In this document: piece after piece, positions 39,256 to 48,569 of the stretch
Layout: each line of letters starts with the position of its first letter
Position numbering within the stretch: the stretch's first letter is position 1
Assembly: GCF_001005215.1 (NCBI RefSeq)
Contig: NZ_LBNQ01000025.1
Coordinates: 124,001 to 188,000, forward strand
Origin: Lampropedia cohaerens
GTDB lineage: Bacteria; Pseudomonadota; Gammaproteobacteria; Burkholderiales; Burkholderiaceae_C
Direction: 5' to 3'
Length of the DNA stretch: 64,000 nucleotides
Notes under the pieces: generated by a model
Seen by the model: only the letters and a program-made list of their open reading frames with translations
Databases searched by the model: none
Told to the model about the DNA's origin: nothing
Program-made: the position numbers and the translations under genes

Positions 39256-39293
39256 GGGCTCTCCTTTCGTGCGTTGGAATCAGAACGAGAAGG

Positions 39294-39318
39294 CGCCGCC
39301 TCGCCCGAAAGGGCGGCG
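39294..39318 (-). other. Intercistronic hairpin between kdgD and the aldehyde dehydrogenase gene
   Basis: CGCCGCC and GGCGGCG pair across an 11-base interval that can itself form a GAAA-tetraloop stem. It sits within the presumed two-gene transcript, so it may shield mRNA ends or tune the expression ratio. There is no poly-T tail. Confidence 0.4.
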
Positions 39319-39345
39319 ACGCCGGGATTCATCGGTGAGGCGGCA

Positions 39346-40260
39346 TCACTGCGGCCCGAGCGGCTCGATCAGGGCCTTGAGCATCTCCAGCTCTTGCGCA
39401 TCAAGGTCCGTCAGCGGGGCGCGAACCGGACCGGCGCCATGACCCACCAGCTTGGCGCCCGCCTTGATGATGCTCACGGCATAGCCTTTCTTGCGATTAC
39501 GAATTTCCAGATAGGGCAGGAAGAACTGGTCGATCAGTCGGCTCACGGTGGCGCGGTCATCGCTGGCGATGGCGCTGTAGAACTCCACGGCAGTGCGAGG
39601 GATGAAATTGAACACCGCCGACGAATACACTGGCACGCCCAGCGCCCTGTAGGCGGCGGCATACACTTCCGCCGTCGGCAGGCCACCCAGATAGGTAAAG
39701 CGATCGCCCAGCTTCTGGCGAATGCGCACCATCGGCTCGATGGCACCAATTCCGTCCTTGAAGCCGATAAGGTTGGGGTGCGCATCAGCCAGCTTGAGCA
39801 GCCATTCTGCCGACAGGCGCGAATTGGCCCGGGCATAGAAAACCACCCCGATCTTGACGGCATCGCACACCTGCGCCACGTGGTTGGCAATCCCCTCCTC
39901 GCTGGCCTCGGTCAGGTAGTGCGGCAGCAGCAGCAGGCCTTGCGCGCCCTGACGCTCAGCCTCCCTGGCCTGCTCGATCGCGACCCGGGTCGGGCCGCCC
40001 ACACCGGCCAGAATCGGCACCTTGCCGCCAGCGCCGGCTACGGCGGTAGCAATGATCTTGCCGTACTCGTCTCCGCCGATGGAGAAGAACTCACCCGTGC
40101 CGCCGGCGGCAAACAGGGCGCTGGCCCCATAGGGCGCGAGCCATTCCAGACGAGCGGCATAGGACTTCGCATCAAAGTCGCCCTGCGCATCGAAATCCGT
40201 CACGGGAAACGACAGCAAGCCGTGCGAGAGAATGGTTTTGAGTTCTTGAGGGGTCGTCAT
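39346..40260 (-). CDS. kdgD: 5-dehydro-4-deoxyglucarate dehydratase KdgD
   Basis: KdgD dehydrates and decarboxylates 5-keto-4-deoxyglucarate to 2,5-dioxopentanoate. It belongs to the DapA/NAL aldolase family: GGTGEFFSI near the N-terminus, the catalytic Tyr in [11 protein letters not shown] and the Schiff-base Lys in [10 protein letters not shown]. The 304-residue frame starts at ATG 40260 with AGGAGA upstream. The next gene makes 2-oxoglutarate from its product. Confidence 0.95.
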   Translation of the reverse strand: MTTPQELKTILSHGLLSFPVTDFDAQGDFDAKSYAARLEWLAPYGASALFAAGGTGEFFSIGGDEYGKIIATAVAGAGGKVPILAGVGGPTRVAIEQAREAERQGAQGLLLLPHYLTEASEEGIANHVAQVCDAVKIGVVFYARANSRLSAEWLLKLADAHPNLIGFKDGIGAIEPMVRIRQKLGDRFTYLGGLPTAEVYAAAYRALGVPVYSSAVFNFIPRTAVEFYSAIASDDRATVSRLIDQFFLPYLEIRNRKKGYAVSIIKAGAKLVGHGAGPVRAPLTDLDAQELEMLKALIEPLGPQ

Positions 40261-40330
40261 GAGGTCTCCTGTAGGAAAGAAAGGCCTGCCCAGCGCCGCC
40301 GTATGAGGTGCCGCGAAGCCCGGTTTAAGT

Positions 40331-40346
40331 GATATGTCATCATACA
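40331..40346. promoter_or_regulatory. GntR-type operator upstream of kdgD
   Basis: On the minus strand the site reads TGTATGATGACATATC, a TGTATG-N4-CATAYM inverted repeat about 70 bases before the kdgD start. A near-identical site (41379-41394) lies before the transporter gene, and a GntR gene lies between them, so it is a likely binding site of that regulator. This is inference from the repeated motif. Confidence 0.65.
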
Positions 40347-40470
40347 ACATGGCGCGTGACGCGACACCAAGGGTTTTCCCCTGACGCGCTCGCTTGCATC
40401 GTCACATCCGGCCAACCGGCCCCGCGTAGTTCCAAGTCCCCTCAAGGCACGCTTGCCTGGAGAGTTAGCC

Positions 40471-41226
40471 TTACTCCGATTTGGCCTGGTCCGGCAATCG
40501 GTCGTAGGCTGCGCGCAGCCGTTCACGGCTGTTGCTCAGGTGTGTGCGCATGGCGGCCCGGGCCGACTCCGGATCACGCCGCTCGATCGCTGCCAGCACC
40601 ACGCGGTGCTCACGGTTGATATAGCGCAGGTACTCCACGCGGGCCGCATCGTTCAAGTGCGACAGATTGATGCGCGTACGGGGAATGATGGCCTGCCCCA
40701 ACTGCCCGAGAATGTTGGTGAAGTATGCATTGCCCGTGGCATGGGCAATGGCAGCGTGAAAGGCCCGATCAGGCTCGATGCTTTGCCCCTGCGGCGCTTC
40801 GATGACCCTGTCAAACGCATCCAGTGCTGCGACCATTTTCTGCAGGTCGGCATCGCTGCGGCGCATCGCCGCCAGCGCCGCTGCTTCGGATTCGACGGCA
40901 ATGCGCAGCTCCAGAACCGCCACCACATCAAGCAGCGTGCGCGCCGGTGCACATTGACCCAGTTCGGCTCCTGGAATCCTATCCATCTGGCGCACAAACG
41001 TGCCAATGCCATGGCGCGTCTCCACCAGGCCGGCGGCCTGCAGGCGTGAAATAGCCTCGCGGATCACGGTGCGGCTGACGCCTTCCTGCTGCATCAGTAC
41101 CGCTTCCGTCGGCAGCTTCGCGCCAACGGCATAAGCACCGCTGCGGATCTGGCGGGTCAACGACTCCACCACCGCCTCGGTCAGACTGCGCGAACGCCGG
41201 CGCAAGGATGTGTCTGTCGTACTCAT
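40471..41226 (-). CDS. GntR-family regulator (FadR/FCD subfamily) of the sugar-acid genes
   Basis: The N-terminus is a GntR winged helix (SLTEAVVESLTRQIRSG, LPTEAVLMQQEGVSRTVIREAISRLQAAGLVETRHGIGTFV), followed by a helical FCD ligand-binding domain (LELRIAVESEAAALAA, DRAFHAAIAHATGN, INREHRVVLAAIERRD). ATG at 41226 gives 251 residues. It sits between the kdgD operon and the divergent transporter-garD operon, both preceded by the same palindrome. A repressor relieved by glucarate or galactarate is the simplest model. Confidence 0.92.
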   Translation of the reverse strand: MSTTDTSLRRRSRSLTEAVVESLTRQIRSGAYAVGAKLPTEAVLMQQEGVSRTVIREAISRLQAAGLVETRHGIGTFVRQMDRIPGAELGQCAPARTLLDVVAVLELRIAVESEAAALAAMRRSDADLQKMVAALDAFDRVIEAPQGQSIEPDRAFHAAIAHATGNAYFTNILGQLGQAIIPRTRINLSHLNDAARVEYLRYINREHRVVLAAIERRDPESARAAMRTHLSNSRERLRAAYDRLPDQAKSE

Positions 41227-41378
41227 TCGTGTGATCGTACCCGAGAACCCGGGCACCGCTTTCTCACGCACACCCGACGCCGCGCATAAGACATTCATGC
41301 AACGCCGCGGTGCACAGCGAATGCGTCCAAACAGGCAGGGTAATCCCTAGAACCCAGCGGTCAAACATTCTTCGACAA

Positions 41379-41394
41379 TGTACGACGACATACA
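41379..41394. promoter_or_regulatory. GntR-type operator upstream of the MFS transporter
   Basis: The site reads TGTACGACGACATACA, an inverted repeat TGTAYG-AYGA-CATACA, 45 bases before the transporter ATG. It shares 12 of 16 positions with the site upstream of kdgD when that is read on the minus strand. Confidence 0.65.
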
Positions 41395-41438
41395 ACTTAC
41401 CAGTGGGCGGCCTTGTGCCGCCTTTTTGGAGACGCATC

Positions 41439-42803
41439 ATGCAATCATCTGCTTCAGCCGCCATGGAAGCACCTCGCCAAGACGGCGCTCGCAAGACCCA
41501 TGTCCGTTATCTCATTCTGGCGATGATCTTCATCGTCACCACGGTGAACTACGCCGACAGAGCCACTCTGTCGATCACCGGCCCGGCGATGCGCGACGAA
41601 TTTGGCTTTTCCACCATCCAGCTCGGCTACATGTTCTCGGCCTTCAGCTGGGCCTACGTGCTCTCGCAGATTCCTGCCGGCTGGCTGCTGGATCGTTTTG
41701 GGGCCCGCCGCGTCTATGCGGCCAGCATTTTCCTCTGGTCGCTCTTTACCCTGCTGCAGAGCACCCTCGGCGCATTCTCCACCGTCGGCATCACCGCCAC
41801 CGTCCTGTTCATGATGCGCTTTGCCGTTGGCATGGCCGAGGCGCCGGCCTTTCCTGCCAATGCCAAGGTCGTGGCCGCCTGGTTCCCCAAGGCCGAGCGC
41901 GGCACGGCATCGGCCATCTTCAACTCCGCACAGTATTTCTCCACGGTCTTGTTCTTGCCACTGATGGGCTGGATCACACATGCCTACAGCTGGCACCATG
42001 TGTACGTGCTGATGGGACTGCTTGGCATCTTCCTGTCGATCGTCTGGATGGGCTTCGTGCGCAGCCCCCGCAAGCACCGCATGGTCAATGCGGCAGAGCT
42101 CACGCACATTCGTGCCGGTGGCGGCATGGTGGACATGGACGAGGGCCCGGCTGAGGACCGCGCGTCGCACAGCGATACTTCACGCTGGTCCATCATCAAG
42201 CAACTGCTCAGCAACCGCATGCTGCTGGGCATCTATATCGGGCAGTACTGCATCAACGTGCTGACGTATTTCTTTCTGACGTGGTTTCCCGTCTATCTCG
42301 TGCAGCAGCGCGGCATGACCATTCTCAACGCCGGCTTTGTTGCTTCACTGCCAGCAATCTGCGGCTTTCTGGGCGGCATTCTCGGCGGGGTCATCTCGGA
42401 CGCGCTGGTACGGCGCGGCCATTCCCTGACCTTTAGCCGCAAGCTACCGATCGTCTGCGGGCTGCTGCTGTCGACGACGATGATCGTGTGCAACTATGTT
42501 GAGACCAACGCCCTCGTCATCGGCTTCATGGCGCTGGCCTTCTTTGGCAAGGGACTGGGGGCGCTTGGCTGGGCAGTGATCTCGGATACCGCGCCGCGCG
42601 AGGCCATTGGTCTGGCTGGCAGCATCTTCAATACGTTTGGCAATGTCGCCGGGATCGTCACACCCATCGTCATCGGCTACATCGTCAACCAGACCCAGTC
42701 CTTCAATGGCGCACTGGTGTTCGTCGGCGTCAACGCTCTGATCGCCGTCTGCTCGTACCTGTTCCTGGTCGGCAGGATCGAGCGACTGGAGATCAAGGCC
42801 TGA
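41439..42803 (+). CDS. MFS transporter, probable D-glucarate/galactarate importer
   Basis: A 12-helix major-facilitator protein of 454 residues in the anion:cation symporter group. NYADRATLSITGPAMRDEFGFS and WLLDRFGARRVY are typical of the GudP/GarP type, and a hydrophilic loop lies near the middle (AGGGMVDMDEGPAED). It is followed by garD and preceded by the shared GntR operator, so sugar-diacid uptake is the likely role. GGAGA precedes the ATG. Confidence 0.9.
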   Translation: MQSSASAAMEAPRQDGARKTHVRYLILAMIFIVTTVNYADRATLSITGPAMRDEFGFSTIQLGYMFSAFSWAYVLSQIPAGWLLDRFGARRVYAASIFLWSLFTLLQSTLGAFSTVGITATVLFMMRFAVGMAEAPAFPANAKVVAAWFPKAERGTASAIFNSAQYFSTVLFLPLMGWITHAYSWHHVYVLMGLLGIFLSIVWMGFVRSPRKHRMVNAAELTHIRAGGGMVDMDEGPAEDRASHSDTSRWSIIKQLLSNRMLLGIYIGQYCINVLTYFFLTWFPVYLVQQRGMTILNAGFVASLPAICGFLGGILGGVISDALVRRGHSLTFSRKLPIVCGLLLSTTMIVCNYVETNALVIGFMALAFFGKGLGALGWAVISDTAPREAIGLAGSIFNTFGNVAGIVTPIVIGYIVNQTQSFNGALVFVGVNALIAVCSYLFLVGRIERLEIKA

Positions 42804-42874
42804 GCGCCTGTTCAAGCAAGCAACGAGAGGCGCCACCGTAGCGCACTCCCCACCACGACTTCCACATTCCCCCG

Positions 42875-44434
42875 ATGACGCACAACCAACCGACCCCCGA
42901 CATGCCGCGCTGCATTGTGATGCATGCGCAAGACAACGTTGCCATCATCGCCAACGATGGCGGTCTGCCGGCCGGCACGCTACTGCCCAACGGCATCACG
43001 CTGGTCGATGCCATTCCCCAGGGCCACAAGGTAGCCTTGGCGGATTTGCGCGAAGGCGATGCCATTCGGCGCTATGGCGTGACTATTGCCTTTGCTGCTC
43101 AGGACCTGCCACGCGGCAGCTGGATCAACGAACGGGTCACCCGGATGCCAGCATCGCCAGCACTGGACAATCTGCCCAAGGCCACGATCCAGGCACCGCC
43201 CATGCCTGCCATCACCGATCGCTATTTCGAGGGCTTTCGCAACCCCGACGGCTCGGTGGGCACGCGCAACATCCTGGCCATCACCACCACCGTGCAATGC
43301 GTCTCCGGGGTGGTAGCGCACGCAGTCGCGCGCATCCGGCGCGAATTGCTGCCACGCTATCCCAACGTCGATGACGTCGTCAGCCTGGAGCACATCTACG
43401 GCTGCGGCGTTGCCATCGACGCGCCCGACGCCATCATCCCCATCCGCACCGTACGCAATATTGCGCGCAACCCCAACTTCGGCGGCGCCACCATGGTCGT
43501 GAGCCTGGGCTGCGAAAAACTCCAGCCCGAGCGCCTTATGCCGGCAGGCAGCATTGCCATCGCGTCCCAAAGCCCTGACGTCGTGGTGCTGCAGGACGAT
43601 GCGCATGTGGGCTTTGAATCGATGATCGCCTCCATCATGGCCACTGCGGAAAAGCACCTGGCCATCCTGGACAAGCGCCGGCGCGAACCCTGCCCGCTCT
43701 CCGACCTCGTAGTCGGCGTGCAGTGCGGCGGCAGCGACGCCTTCTCGGGCGTCACCGCCAACCCGGCGGTGGGCTATGCCACCGACCTGCTCGTCAGTGC
43801 CGGCGCAACCGTCATCTTCTCCGAGAACACCGAGGTGCGCGACGGCGTGGCCCAGCTGACGGCGCGCTGCGCCACCCCGGAAGTCGCCGATGCACTGATT
43901 GCCGAGCTGGACTGGTACGACCGCTATCTGCAGCGCGGCAGCGCCGACCGCAGTGCCAACACCACGCCTGGCAACAAGAAGGGAGGGCTGTCCAATATCG
44001 TCGAGAAGGCCATGGGCTCCATCATCAAGTCCGGCACGCGCACCATTGCCGGCGTCATCCCGCCTGGCGAGCGAGCGCACACACGCGGGCTGCTTTTTGG
44101 CGCAACGCCGGCCAGCGACTTCATCTGCGGCACCCTGCAATTGGCGGCCGGGATGAACATGCATGTATTCACCACCGGCCGGGGCACCCCTTATGGCCTT
44201 GCGGAAGTACCCGTCATCAAGGTGGCCACGCGCACGAACCTGGCGCGGCGCTGGTTTGACCTGATGGACCTGGATGCTGGCCGCATTGCCACCGGCGAAG
44301 CCAGCATCCAGCAAGTTGGCGAGGAGCTGTTCGAGCTGATCATTGCCATTGCCAGCGGTCGCAAGCGGGCCTGCGCGGAAAAGCTCAAGCTCCACAATTC
44401 ACTGGCGCTGTTCAATCCGGCGCCGGTTACCTGA
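42875..44434 (+). CDS. garD: Galactarate dehydratase GarD
   Basis: GarD removes water from galactarate to give 5-keto-4-deoxyglucarate. The 519-residue protein has an N-terminal SAF-like domain (residues 15-100, [16 protein letters not shown]) and a UxaA-type catalytic domain with [50 protein letters not shown] and the C-terminal [17 protein letters not shown]. Since no glucarate dehydratase gene (gudD) is seen here, galactarate is the better supported substrate. It probably shares a transcript with the transporter. Confidence 0.94.
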   Translation: MTHNQPTPDMPRCIVMHAQDNVAIIANDGGLPAGTLLPNGITLVDAIPQGHKVALADLREGDAIRRYGVTIAFAAQDLPRGSWINERVTRMPASPALDNLPKATIQAPPMPAITDRYFEGFRNPDGSVGTRNILAITTTVQCVSGVVAHAVARIRRELLPRYPNVDDVVSLEHIYGCGVAIDAPDAIIPIRTVRNIARNPNFGGATMVVSLGCEKLQPERLMPAGSIAIASQSPDVVVLQDDAHVGFESMIASIMATAEKHLAILDKRRREPCPLSDLVVGVQCGGSDAFSGVTANPAVGYATDLLVSAGATVIFSENTEVRDGVAQLTARCATPEVADALIAELDWYDRYLQRGSADRSANTTPGNKKGGLSNIVEKAMGSIIKSGTRTIAGVIPPGERAHTRGLLFGATPASDFICGTLQLAAGMNMHVFTTGRGTPYGLAEVPVIKVATRTNLARRWFDLMDLDAGRIATGEASIQQVGEELFELIIAIASGRKRACAEKLKLHNSLALFNPAPVT

Positions 44435-44469
44435 CCGCCCAGCCCCTCCCGCAAGCGGCAGGGCGCACG

Positions 44470-45534
44470 TCACACCGCTGGATCGCGCATGTCCAGCCGA
44501 ATGGCATCAATGGCCTGCAACAGTTCCGGCGAGAGCCGCACCTGCCAGGCAGCCAGGTTCTCGTCCAGCTGCGCCTGCGATGTCACGCCGATGATGGTGC
44601 TGGTGACCTGCCACTTGTGATAGACGAACGCCAGTGCCATCTGCGTTGGCGTCAGGCCATGCTTGCGCGCCAGTGCGTTGTAGCGCCGCGCGGCCTCCAG
44701 CGCCGCAGGCCGGGCCCAGCGCTGCTTCTGTGTGGCCTCGTACATGCTCAAGCGCCCACGCGGCGCAGCGGGCTCGAAAATGCCTGTCGCATCGTACTTA
44801 CCGGTCAAGGCACCAAATGCCAGCGGCGAATACGCCAGCAGACCCACCTTGAGGCGATAGCAGGTCTCATCCAGCGCATTCTCAAAGCTGCGATTGGTCA
44901 GGCAATACGGATTCTGAACACTGACCACGCGGGCCAGTCCATGCTGCTCGGCCAGGCGCGCGAACTCATGCACACCATAGGGCGTTTCATTGGACAGGCC
45001 GATGTAGCGTACCTTGCCCTCCCGCACGAGACGGTCAAGCGTCTGCAACTGCTCGAGAATCGGCGTCTGCGTGCGCTCCTTCTCCGGCTCGAAGTACATG
45101 GCACCGAAGGCCGGCACATGACGCTCGGGCCAGTGAATCTGGTAGAGGTCAATCACGTCGGTTTGCAGGCGACGCAGACTGCCTTCACACGATGCCACGA
45201 TGTCGGCCGCGGTCATTCCCTGGCCTTCGCGGATCCACGGCATGCCCCGGCTTGGACCGGCCACCTTGGAGGCAAGCACCACTTTCTCGCGCTTGCCGGG
45301 GTTCCTGGCAAACCAGTTGCCGAGAATGGTCTCGGTGGCACCAAAAGTTTCCTTGCGCGCCGGCACGGCGTACATCTCGGCGGTATCCCAGAAATCGACG
45401 CCGAGATCCAGCGCCCTATCCAAAATAGCATGCGCCTGCGTCTCGTCGACCTGCTCCCCGAACGTCATGGTCCCCAGGCATATGGGCGCGACATGCAGCG
45501 CGCTGTCGCCCAGACGGCGTTTTTCGAACGTCAC
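44470..45534 (-). CDS. Tas-like aldo/keto reductase
   Basis: A TIM-barrel NADP-dependent oxidoreductase of the Tas/YgdS subgroup. Catalytic residues are visible: Asp and Tyr in DTAEMYAVPA, Lys in VVLASKVAGPSR and His in LYQIHWPERH. Starting at GTG 45534 gives 354 residues and places AAAGGA eight bases upstream; the longer reading frame (to 45627) adds sequence outside the family. Physiological substrate unknown. It is divergent from bfd. Confidence 0.9.
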   Translation of the reverse strand: MTFEKRRLGDSALHVAPICLGTMTFGEQVDETQAHAILDRALDLGVDFWDTAEMYAVPARKETFGATETILGNWFARNPGKREKVVLASKVAGPSRGMPWIREGQGMTAADIVASCEGSLRRLQTDVIDLYQIHWPERHVPAFGAMYFEPEKERTQTPILEQLQTLDRLVREGKVRYIGLSNETPYGVHEFARLAEQHGLARVVSVQNPYCLTNRSFENALDETCYRLKVGLLAYSPLAFGALTGKYDATGIFEPAAPRGRLSMYEATQKQRWARPAALEAARRYNALARKHGLTPTQMALAFVYHKWQVTSTIIGVTSQAQLDENLAAWQVRLSPELLQAIDAIRLDMRDPAV

Positions 45535-45695
45535 GTTTGCAATCCTTTCATGGCTGATCTTCCCCGCTTGTAATTGCAGCAGGTCTGCATTGCGCATTAT
45601 CTTCACCCCACCAATTCGTGCAGACATCCCTCGCCTGCGACCAGCCCGCGCAGTGCGGGTTAATGCCTATCCCCAAAAGGGTCAAAGATAGTTAT

Positions 45696-45725
45696 TGCTA
45701 ATGCGAGACGTTCTTATTTATAATC
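45696..45725 (+). promoter_or_regulatory. bfd promoter with a Fur box in its spacer
   Basis: TTGCTA (45696-45701) and a perfect TATAAT (45720-45725) are 18 bases apart. Between them AATGCGAGACGTTCTTATT (45701-45719) matches 14 of 19 positions of the symmetric Fur-type sequence AATGAGAATCATTCTCATT. Fur bound there would block RNA polymerase, so bfd and the tonB-exbBD genes behind it should be expressed when iron is low. Confidence 0.75.
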
Positions 45726-45765
45726 GCGCCCTGTCATCAACTAGCCAGCCAAAGAAGGCAAAGCC

Positions 45766-46032
45766 ATGATCGTGTGCGTATGTCGTCGTGTCTCTGACCG
45801 TGAAATAGCACGGCATGCGCATACCGGTATGGGCTTTGACGAAATCCAGCTTGAGTTGGGTGTTGCACTGCAATGTGGCCGCTGTGAATGCATGGCGCGC
45901 AGTCTGGTGCAGCAATGCCACGCAGCCGCACCGATGGCTGCCATCGAGAATGCCAACTGTCCTGGTCAGCCTGCTAACTCCAATGAAAGGCCGATTCCAT
46001 GGAACTCATCGCTTCGCTCGCAGGCAGTCTGA
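45766..46032 (+). CDS. bfd: Bacterioferritin-associated ferredoxin
   Basis: Bfd donates electrons to bacterioferritin to release stored iron. The [2Fe-2S] ligands fit the family: Cys4, Cys6, Cys37 and Cys40, with an additional Cys42. The protein has 88 residues; the first 50 are the Bfd domain, the rest is a tail without family sequence that overlaps a small downstream ORF. The gene lies behind a Fur-box promoter and before tonB. Confidence 0.92.
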   Translation: MIVCVCRRVSDREIARHAHTGMGFDEIQLELGVALQCGRCECMARSLVQQCHAAAPMAAIENANCPGQPANSNERPIPWNSSLRSQAV

Positions 46033-46073
46033 TGCTGGTGTTGGGCTGCGTATGGTGGATTTTGCAAAAGTGA
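45999..46073 (+). CDS. Possible 24-residue single-helix membrane peptide
   Basis: The frame reads MELIASLAGSLMLVLGCVWW then ILQK and stops: almost the whole product is one hydrophobic helix with a C-terminal Lys and two Trp at the interface. AAAGG lies 8 to 9 bases before the ATG. It overlaps the last 34 bases of bfd in another frame and precedes tonB. This could be a real small membrane protein of the iron-uptake operon or a chance ORF. Confidence 0.4.
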   Translation: MELIASLAGSLMLVLGCVWWILQK

Positions 46074-46166
46074 CGACACCATAGGCCCTCTCTCTTCTCG
46101 CAACATCTCAATTGTCCCCGTGCAGCCCCTTGCACTGCCGATGCGGTGTACGGGGCTGCCCAAGTC

Positions 46167-46994
46167 ATGACCACCCCTTCTGCGCCAGAACTGGACCTGA
46201 AAGCTCCGCCCGCCGGCACCCACGCTTTCGTCGTCGGCGGCGTGTTGCTCTTGCATGTTGCCGCCCTCTGGGGTCTGCAACGCATGATCGATGCGGAACC
46301 CGAACAGGTCGAGATCGAGCCGCCAGTAGTGATGGTGCAAATTGTGGCGCCGCCCGCTCCTGAGCCAGTGGCGCCGCCTGTGCAGGCGCCGGCAGTGCCC
46401 GAGCCGCCACCGCCGGCTCCGCCACCACCACCCGAGCCACCACCACCTCCTCCGCCGCCGAAGCCCCCTGCTCCGAAACCCAAGCCAACGCCCCAGCCGG
46501 TGGTCAAGCCCAAGCCACCGACCGAGCGCACGCCCATCGTGCCACCGCCACCGCCTCCTCCCCCGGCACCGCCGCCTCCGGTGCCCGCGCCGCTGGCACC
46601 GCTGCCGCCTCCGGTACAGGCGCCCGCACCGGCAACGCCTGCCGCCCCCAGTGCGGCAGCCACGCGCGCGCCGTCGGGCACCCCGACGGCAGGCCCGGCG
46701 TCGGACGTGGTACCCACCACCTCGCAGCAGGCTTCGTTGGCCATGCAGCAGGTGCGCTATCCGCGCATCAGCCAGCAGATGCGTGAGGAGGGCGTCGTGC
46801 ATGTGCGCGTCACCATCGGGACCGATGGCAGGCCCCGCCAGGTTGCCCTCGAGCGCAGCAGCGGCTTCCGTCGACTTGACGACGCTGCGCTGGAAGGCGT
46901 GCGCCGTGCACGTTTTCGGCCTTCGCTGCGCAACGGCCAGCCGGTGGAGGCCACGGTCGTGCTGCCCTTGCGCTTTACCCTTACGCGCCGCTGA
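46167..46994 (+). CDS. tonB: Energy transducer TonB
   Basis: TonB transmits proton-motive force from ExbBD to outer-membrane receptors. The 275-residue protein has one N-terminal membrane helix (FVVGGVLLLHVAALWGL), a long periplasm-spanning Pro/Lys/Glu-rich rod (about residues 50-170) with runs of up to eight prolines, and a C-terminal TonB domain (RYPRISQQMREEGVVHVRV, LDDAALEGVRRARFRP). ATG at 46167 is chosen over an upstream GTG at 46146. It is followed by exbB and exbD. Confidence 0.94.
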   Translation: MTTPSAPELDLKAPPAGTHAFVVGGVLLLHVAALWGLQRMIDAEPEQVEIEPPVVMVQIVAPPAPEPVAPPVQAPAVPEPPPPAPPPPPEPPPPPPPPKPPAPKPKPTPQPVVKPKPPTERTPIVPPPPPPPPAPPPPVPAPLAPLPPPVQAPAPATPAAPSAAATRAPSGTPTAGPASDVVPTTSQQASLAMQQVRYPRISQQMREEGVVHVRVTIGTDGRPRQVALERSSGFRRLDDAALEGVRRARFRPSLRNGQPVEATVVLPLRFTLTRR

Positions 46995-47065
46995 TCGCGT
47001 CCCACGCATGGTGCCTGCTCTTTCGCTACAAAACCGCCGCTTTCCGTCAGTTATTAGGAGTTTTC

Positions 47066-47782
47066 ATGGAACAGAACATTGGCTTGCTCGCAGCCTGGAA
47101 CCAGGCCGACGCTGTCGGCCGCACCGTCGCCCTCTTGCTCTTGCTGATGTCGATCGCGACATGGGTCGTCATTGTCATCAAGGCGCTCAGCCTGATGCGC
47201 TACAAGCGCATGATCAAACCTTCCAAGGATTTCTGGCACAGCGAGGATCTTGCCTCCGGCATCAAGAAGCTGGGTGACCAGGCCGACAACCCCTTCCTGC
47301 TGCTGACGCTGGAAGGCCGCGACGCAGCGGCCCACCACCGTAACACGCAGGCGCACCTGCATGACAGCCTGGATATCAGTGACTGGATCACGCGCAATCT
47401 GCGCTACACGGTGGACGGTTTCACTGCCCGCCTGCAGTCTGGGCTTTCGATTCTTGCGACCGTCGGCTCAATCGCCCCATTCGTTGGCCTGTTCGGCACC
47501 GTGTGGGGCATCATCCATGCGCTGATGGCCATCGGCGCCTCCGGCAACGCCACGATGGACACGGTGGCAGGCCCCATCGGCGAGGCACTGGTGATGACGG
47601 CGGCCGGCCTGGCCGTGGCCATCCCGGCGGTGATTGGCTACAACGCACTGGTGCGCGGCAACAAGTCACTGCTGCTGCACGTCAACGCGTTTGCCCATGA
47701 CCTGCATGCCTACTTCGTCACCGGCGCACGCGTGAGCCACATCAGCGAAAACGGCAAGGTCTTGCCGCTGAAAAAAGGTTGA
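47066..47782 (+). CDS. exbB: TonB-system proton channel subunit ExbB
   Basis: A MotA/TolQ/ExbB family membrane protein of 238 residues: one helix near residues 20-42 (VALLLLLMSIATWVVIVIKAL), a cytoplasmic loop, then two helices with the conserved GSIAPFVGLFGTVWGI and AGLAVAIPAVIGYNAL. TTAGGAG precedes the ATG. It forms the motor with ExbD, encoded immediately after. Confidence 0.95.
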   Translation: MEQNIGLLAAWNQADAVGRTVALLLLLMSIATWVVIVIKALSLMRYKRMIKPSKDFWHSEDLASGIKKLGDQADNPFLLLTLEGRDAAAHHRNTQAHLHDSLDISDWITRNLRYTVDGFTARLQSGLSILATVGSIAPFVGLFGTVWGIIHALMAIGASGNATMDTVAGPIGEALVMTAAGLAVAIPAVIGYNALVRGNKSLLLHVNAFAHDLHAYFVTGARVSHISENGKVLPLKKG

Positions 47783-47788
47783 TCCACT

Positions 47789-48268
47789 ATGGCTTTCTCG
47801 AATCTGGAGCAGGACGACGGCGACGTGATGAGCGAGATCAACATGGTCCCACTGATCGACATCATGCTGGTGCTGCTGATCATCTTCATCATCACCGTTC
47901 CTGTCATCAAGCACGCCGTCAATGTGGAACTGCCACAGGCCAGTTCCGAGCCCGAGCACGTCGAGCCGGAAACCATCAGCCTGAGCATTGACCGCGATGG
48001 GCAGTATTACTTGAACACGAGAGCGGTCTCTGATGACGAGCTGCGTGAACGCCTCGCGCAGGAAGCGCAGAAGGAAGAACCGCCCTCGCTGCACATCAGC
48101 GGCGACCGGGACGTGCGCTATGAACGCATCGCGCAGGCGATGTCCATCGCCCGCGAAACGGGCCTGCAGAAGATCGGCTTCGTCACCTCGCCCGATGGCA
48201 GCGTAGGCGAGGTAACAGCACCAACAGCCGCCGACCAACCGCCCCCGCAGCCAACCTCGGCCCAGTAG
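47789..48268 (+). CDS. exbD: TonB-system subunit ExbD
   Basis: ExbD has one membrane helix preceded by the family motif EINMVPLIDIMLVLLIIFIIT, with the proton-carrying Asp near residue 24, and a periplasmic domain (LSIDRDGQYYLN, DVRYERIAQAMSIARETGLQKIGFVTSP). Length 159, slightly long through a Pro/Gln-rich tail. The start is six bases after the exbB stop. Confidence 0.95.
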   Translation: MAFSNLEQDDGDVMSEINMVPLIDIMLVLLIIFIITVPVIKHAVNVELPQASSEPEHVEPETISLSIDRDGQYYLNTRAVSDDELRERLAQEAQKEEPPSLHISGDRDVRYERIAQAMSIARETGLQKIGFVTSPDGSVGEVTAPTAADQPPPQPTSAQ

Positions 48269-48292
48269 CTATTCTGGCGCCACAAGACCACA

Positions 48293-48329
48293 ACGCGCAC
48301 AGGAATCTTCTTCCTGTGCGCGTTTTTTT
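48293..48329 (+). terminator. Rho-independent terminator after exbD
   Basis: A perfect 13-bp stem (ACGCGCACAGGAA / TTCCTGTGCGCGT) with a 5-base loop is followed by seven T. It ends the bfd-tonB-exbB-exbD transcript 25 bases after the exbD stop codon. Confidence 0.92.
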
Positions 48330-48569
48330 CATGCGTGCGGCAGACGGCAATCCTCTCGATGCCACACTGGCCCGCCCGAGCAGCGGCTCATCGCCTGCGG
48401 GGTACGTAGCCGGGTCAAGGCGGTTTGACGGCATCGTAGGCGCTGCGGCGCAGACAGCGCAGTCGCACCATCGGAGCCCCGGGACAAACCCAGTCAGGCA
48501 GGAGGCAGGCTTGCGGCTGGCGCCCGGGGGATGTGGCCGCGGCGCCGCGCCCTGTGCGCCAGAGCTTGC
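48330..48569. other. Gap with no recognisable feature
   Basis: About 240 bases between the exbD terminator and the convergent end of the carboxypeptidase gene. I find no ORF with family resemblance, no tRNA fold and no second terminator here. Confidence 0.6.

Noticed and set aside
46390-46640. Low-complexity CCG/CCA repeats looking like a microsatellite
   Set aside because: They encode the proline-rich rod of TonB; mixed codons argue against a simple DNA repeat.
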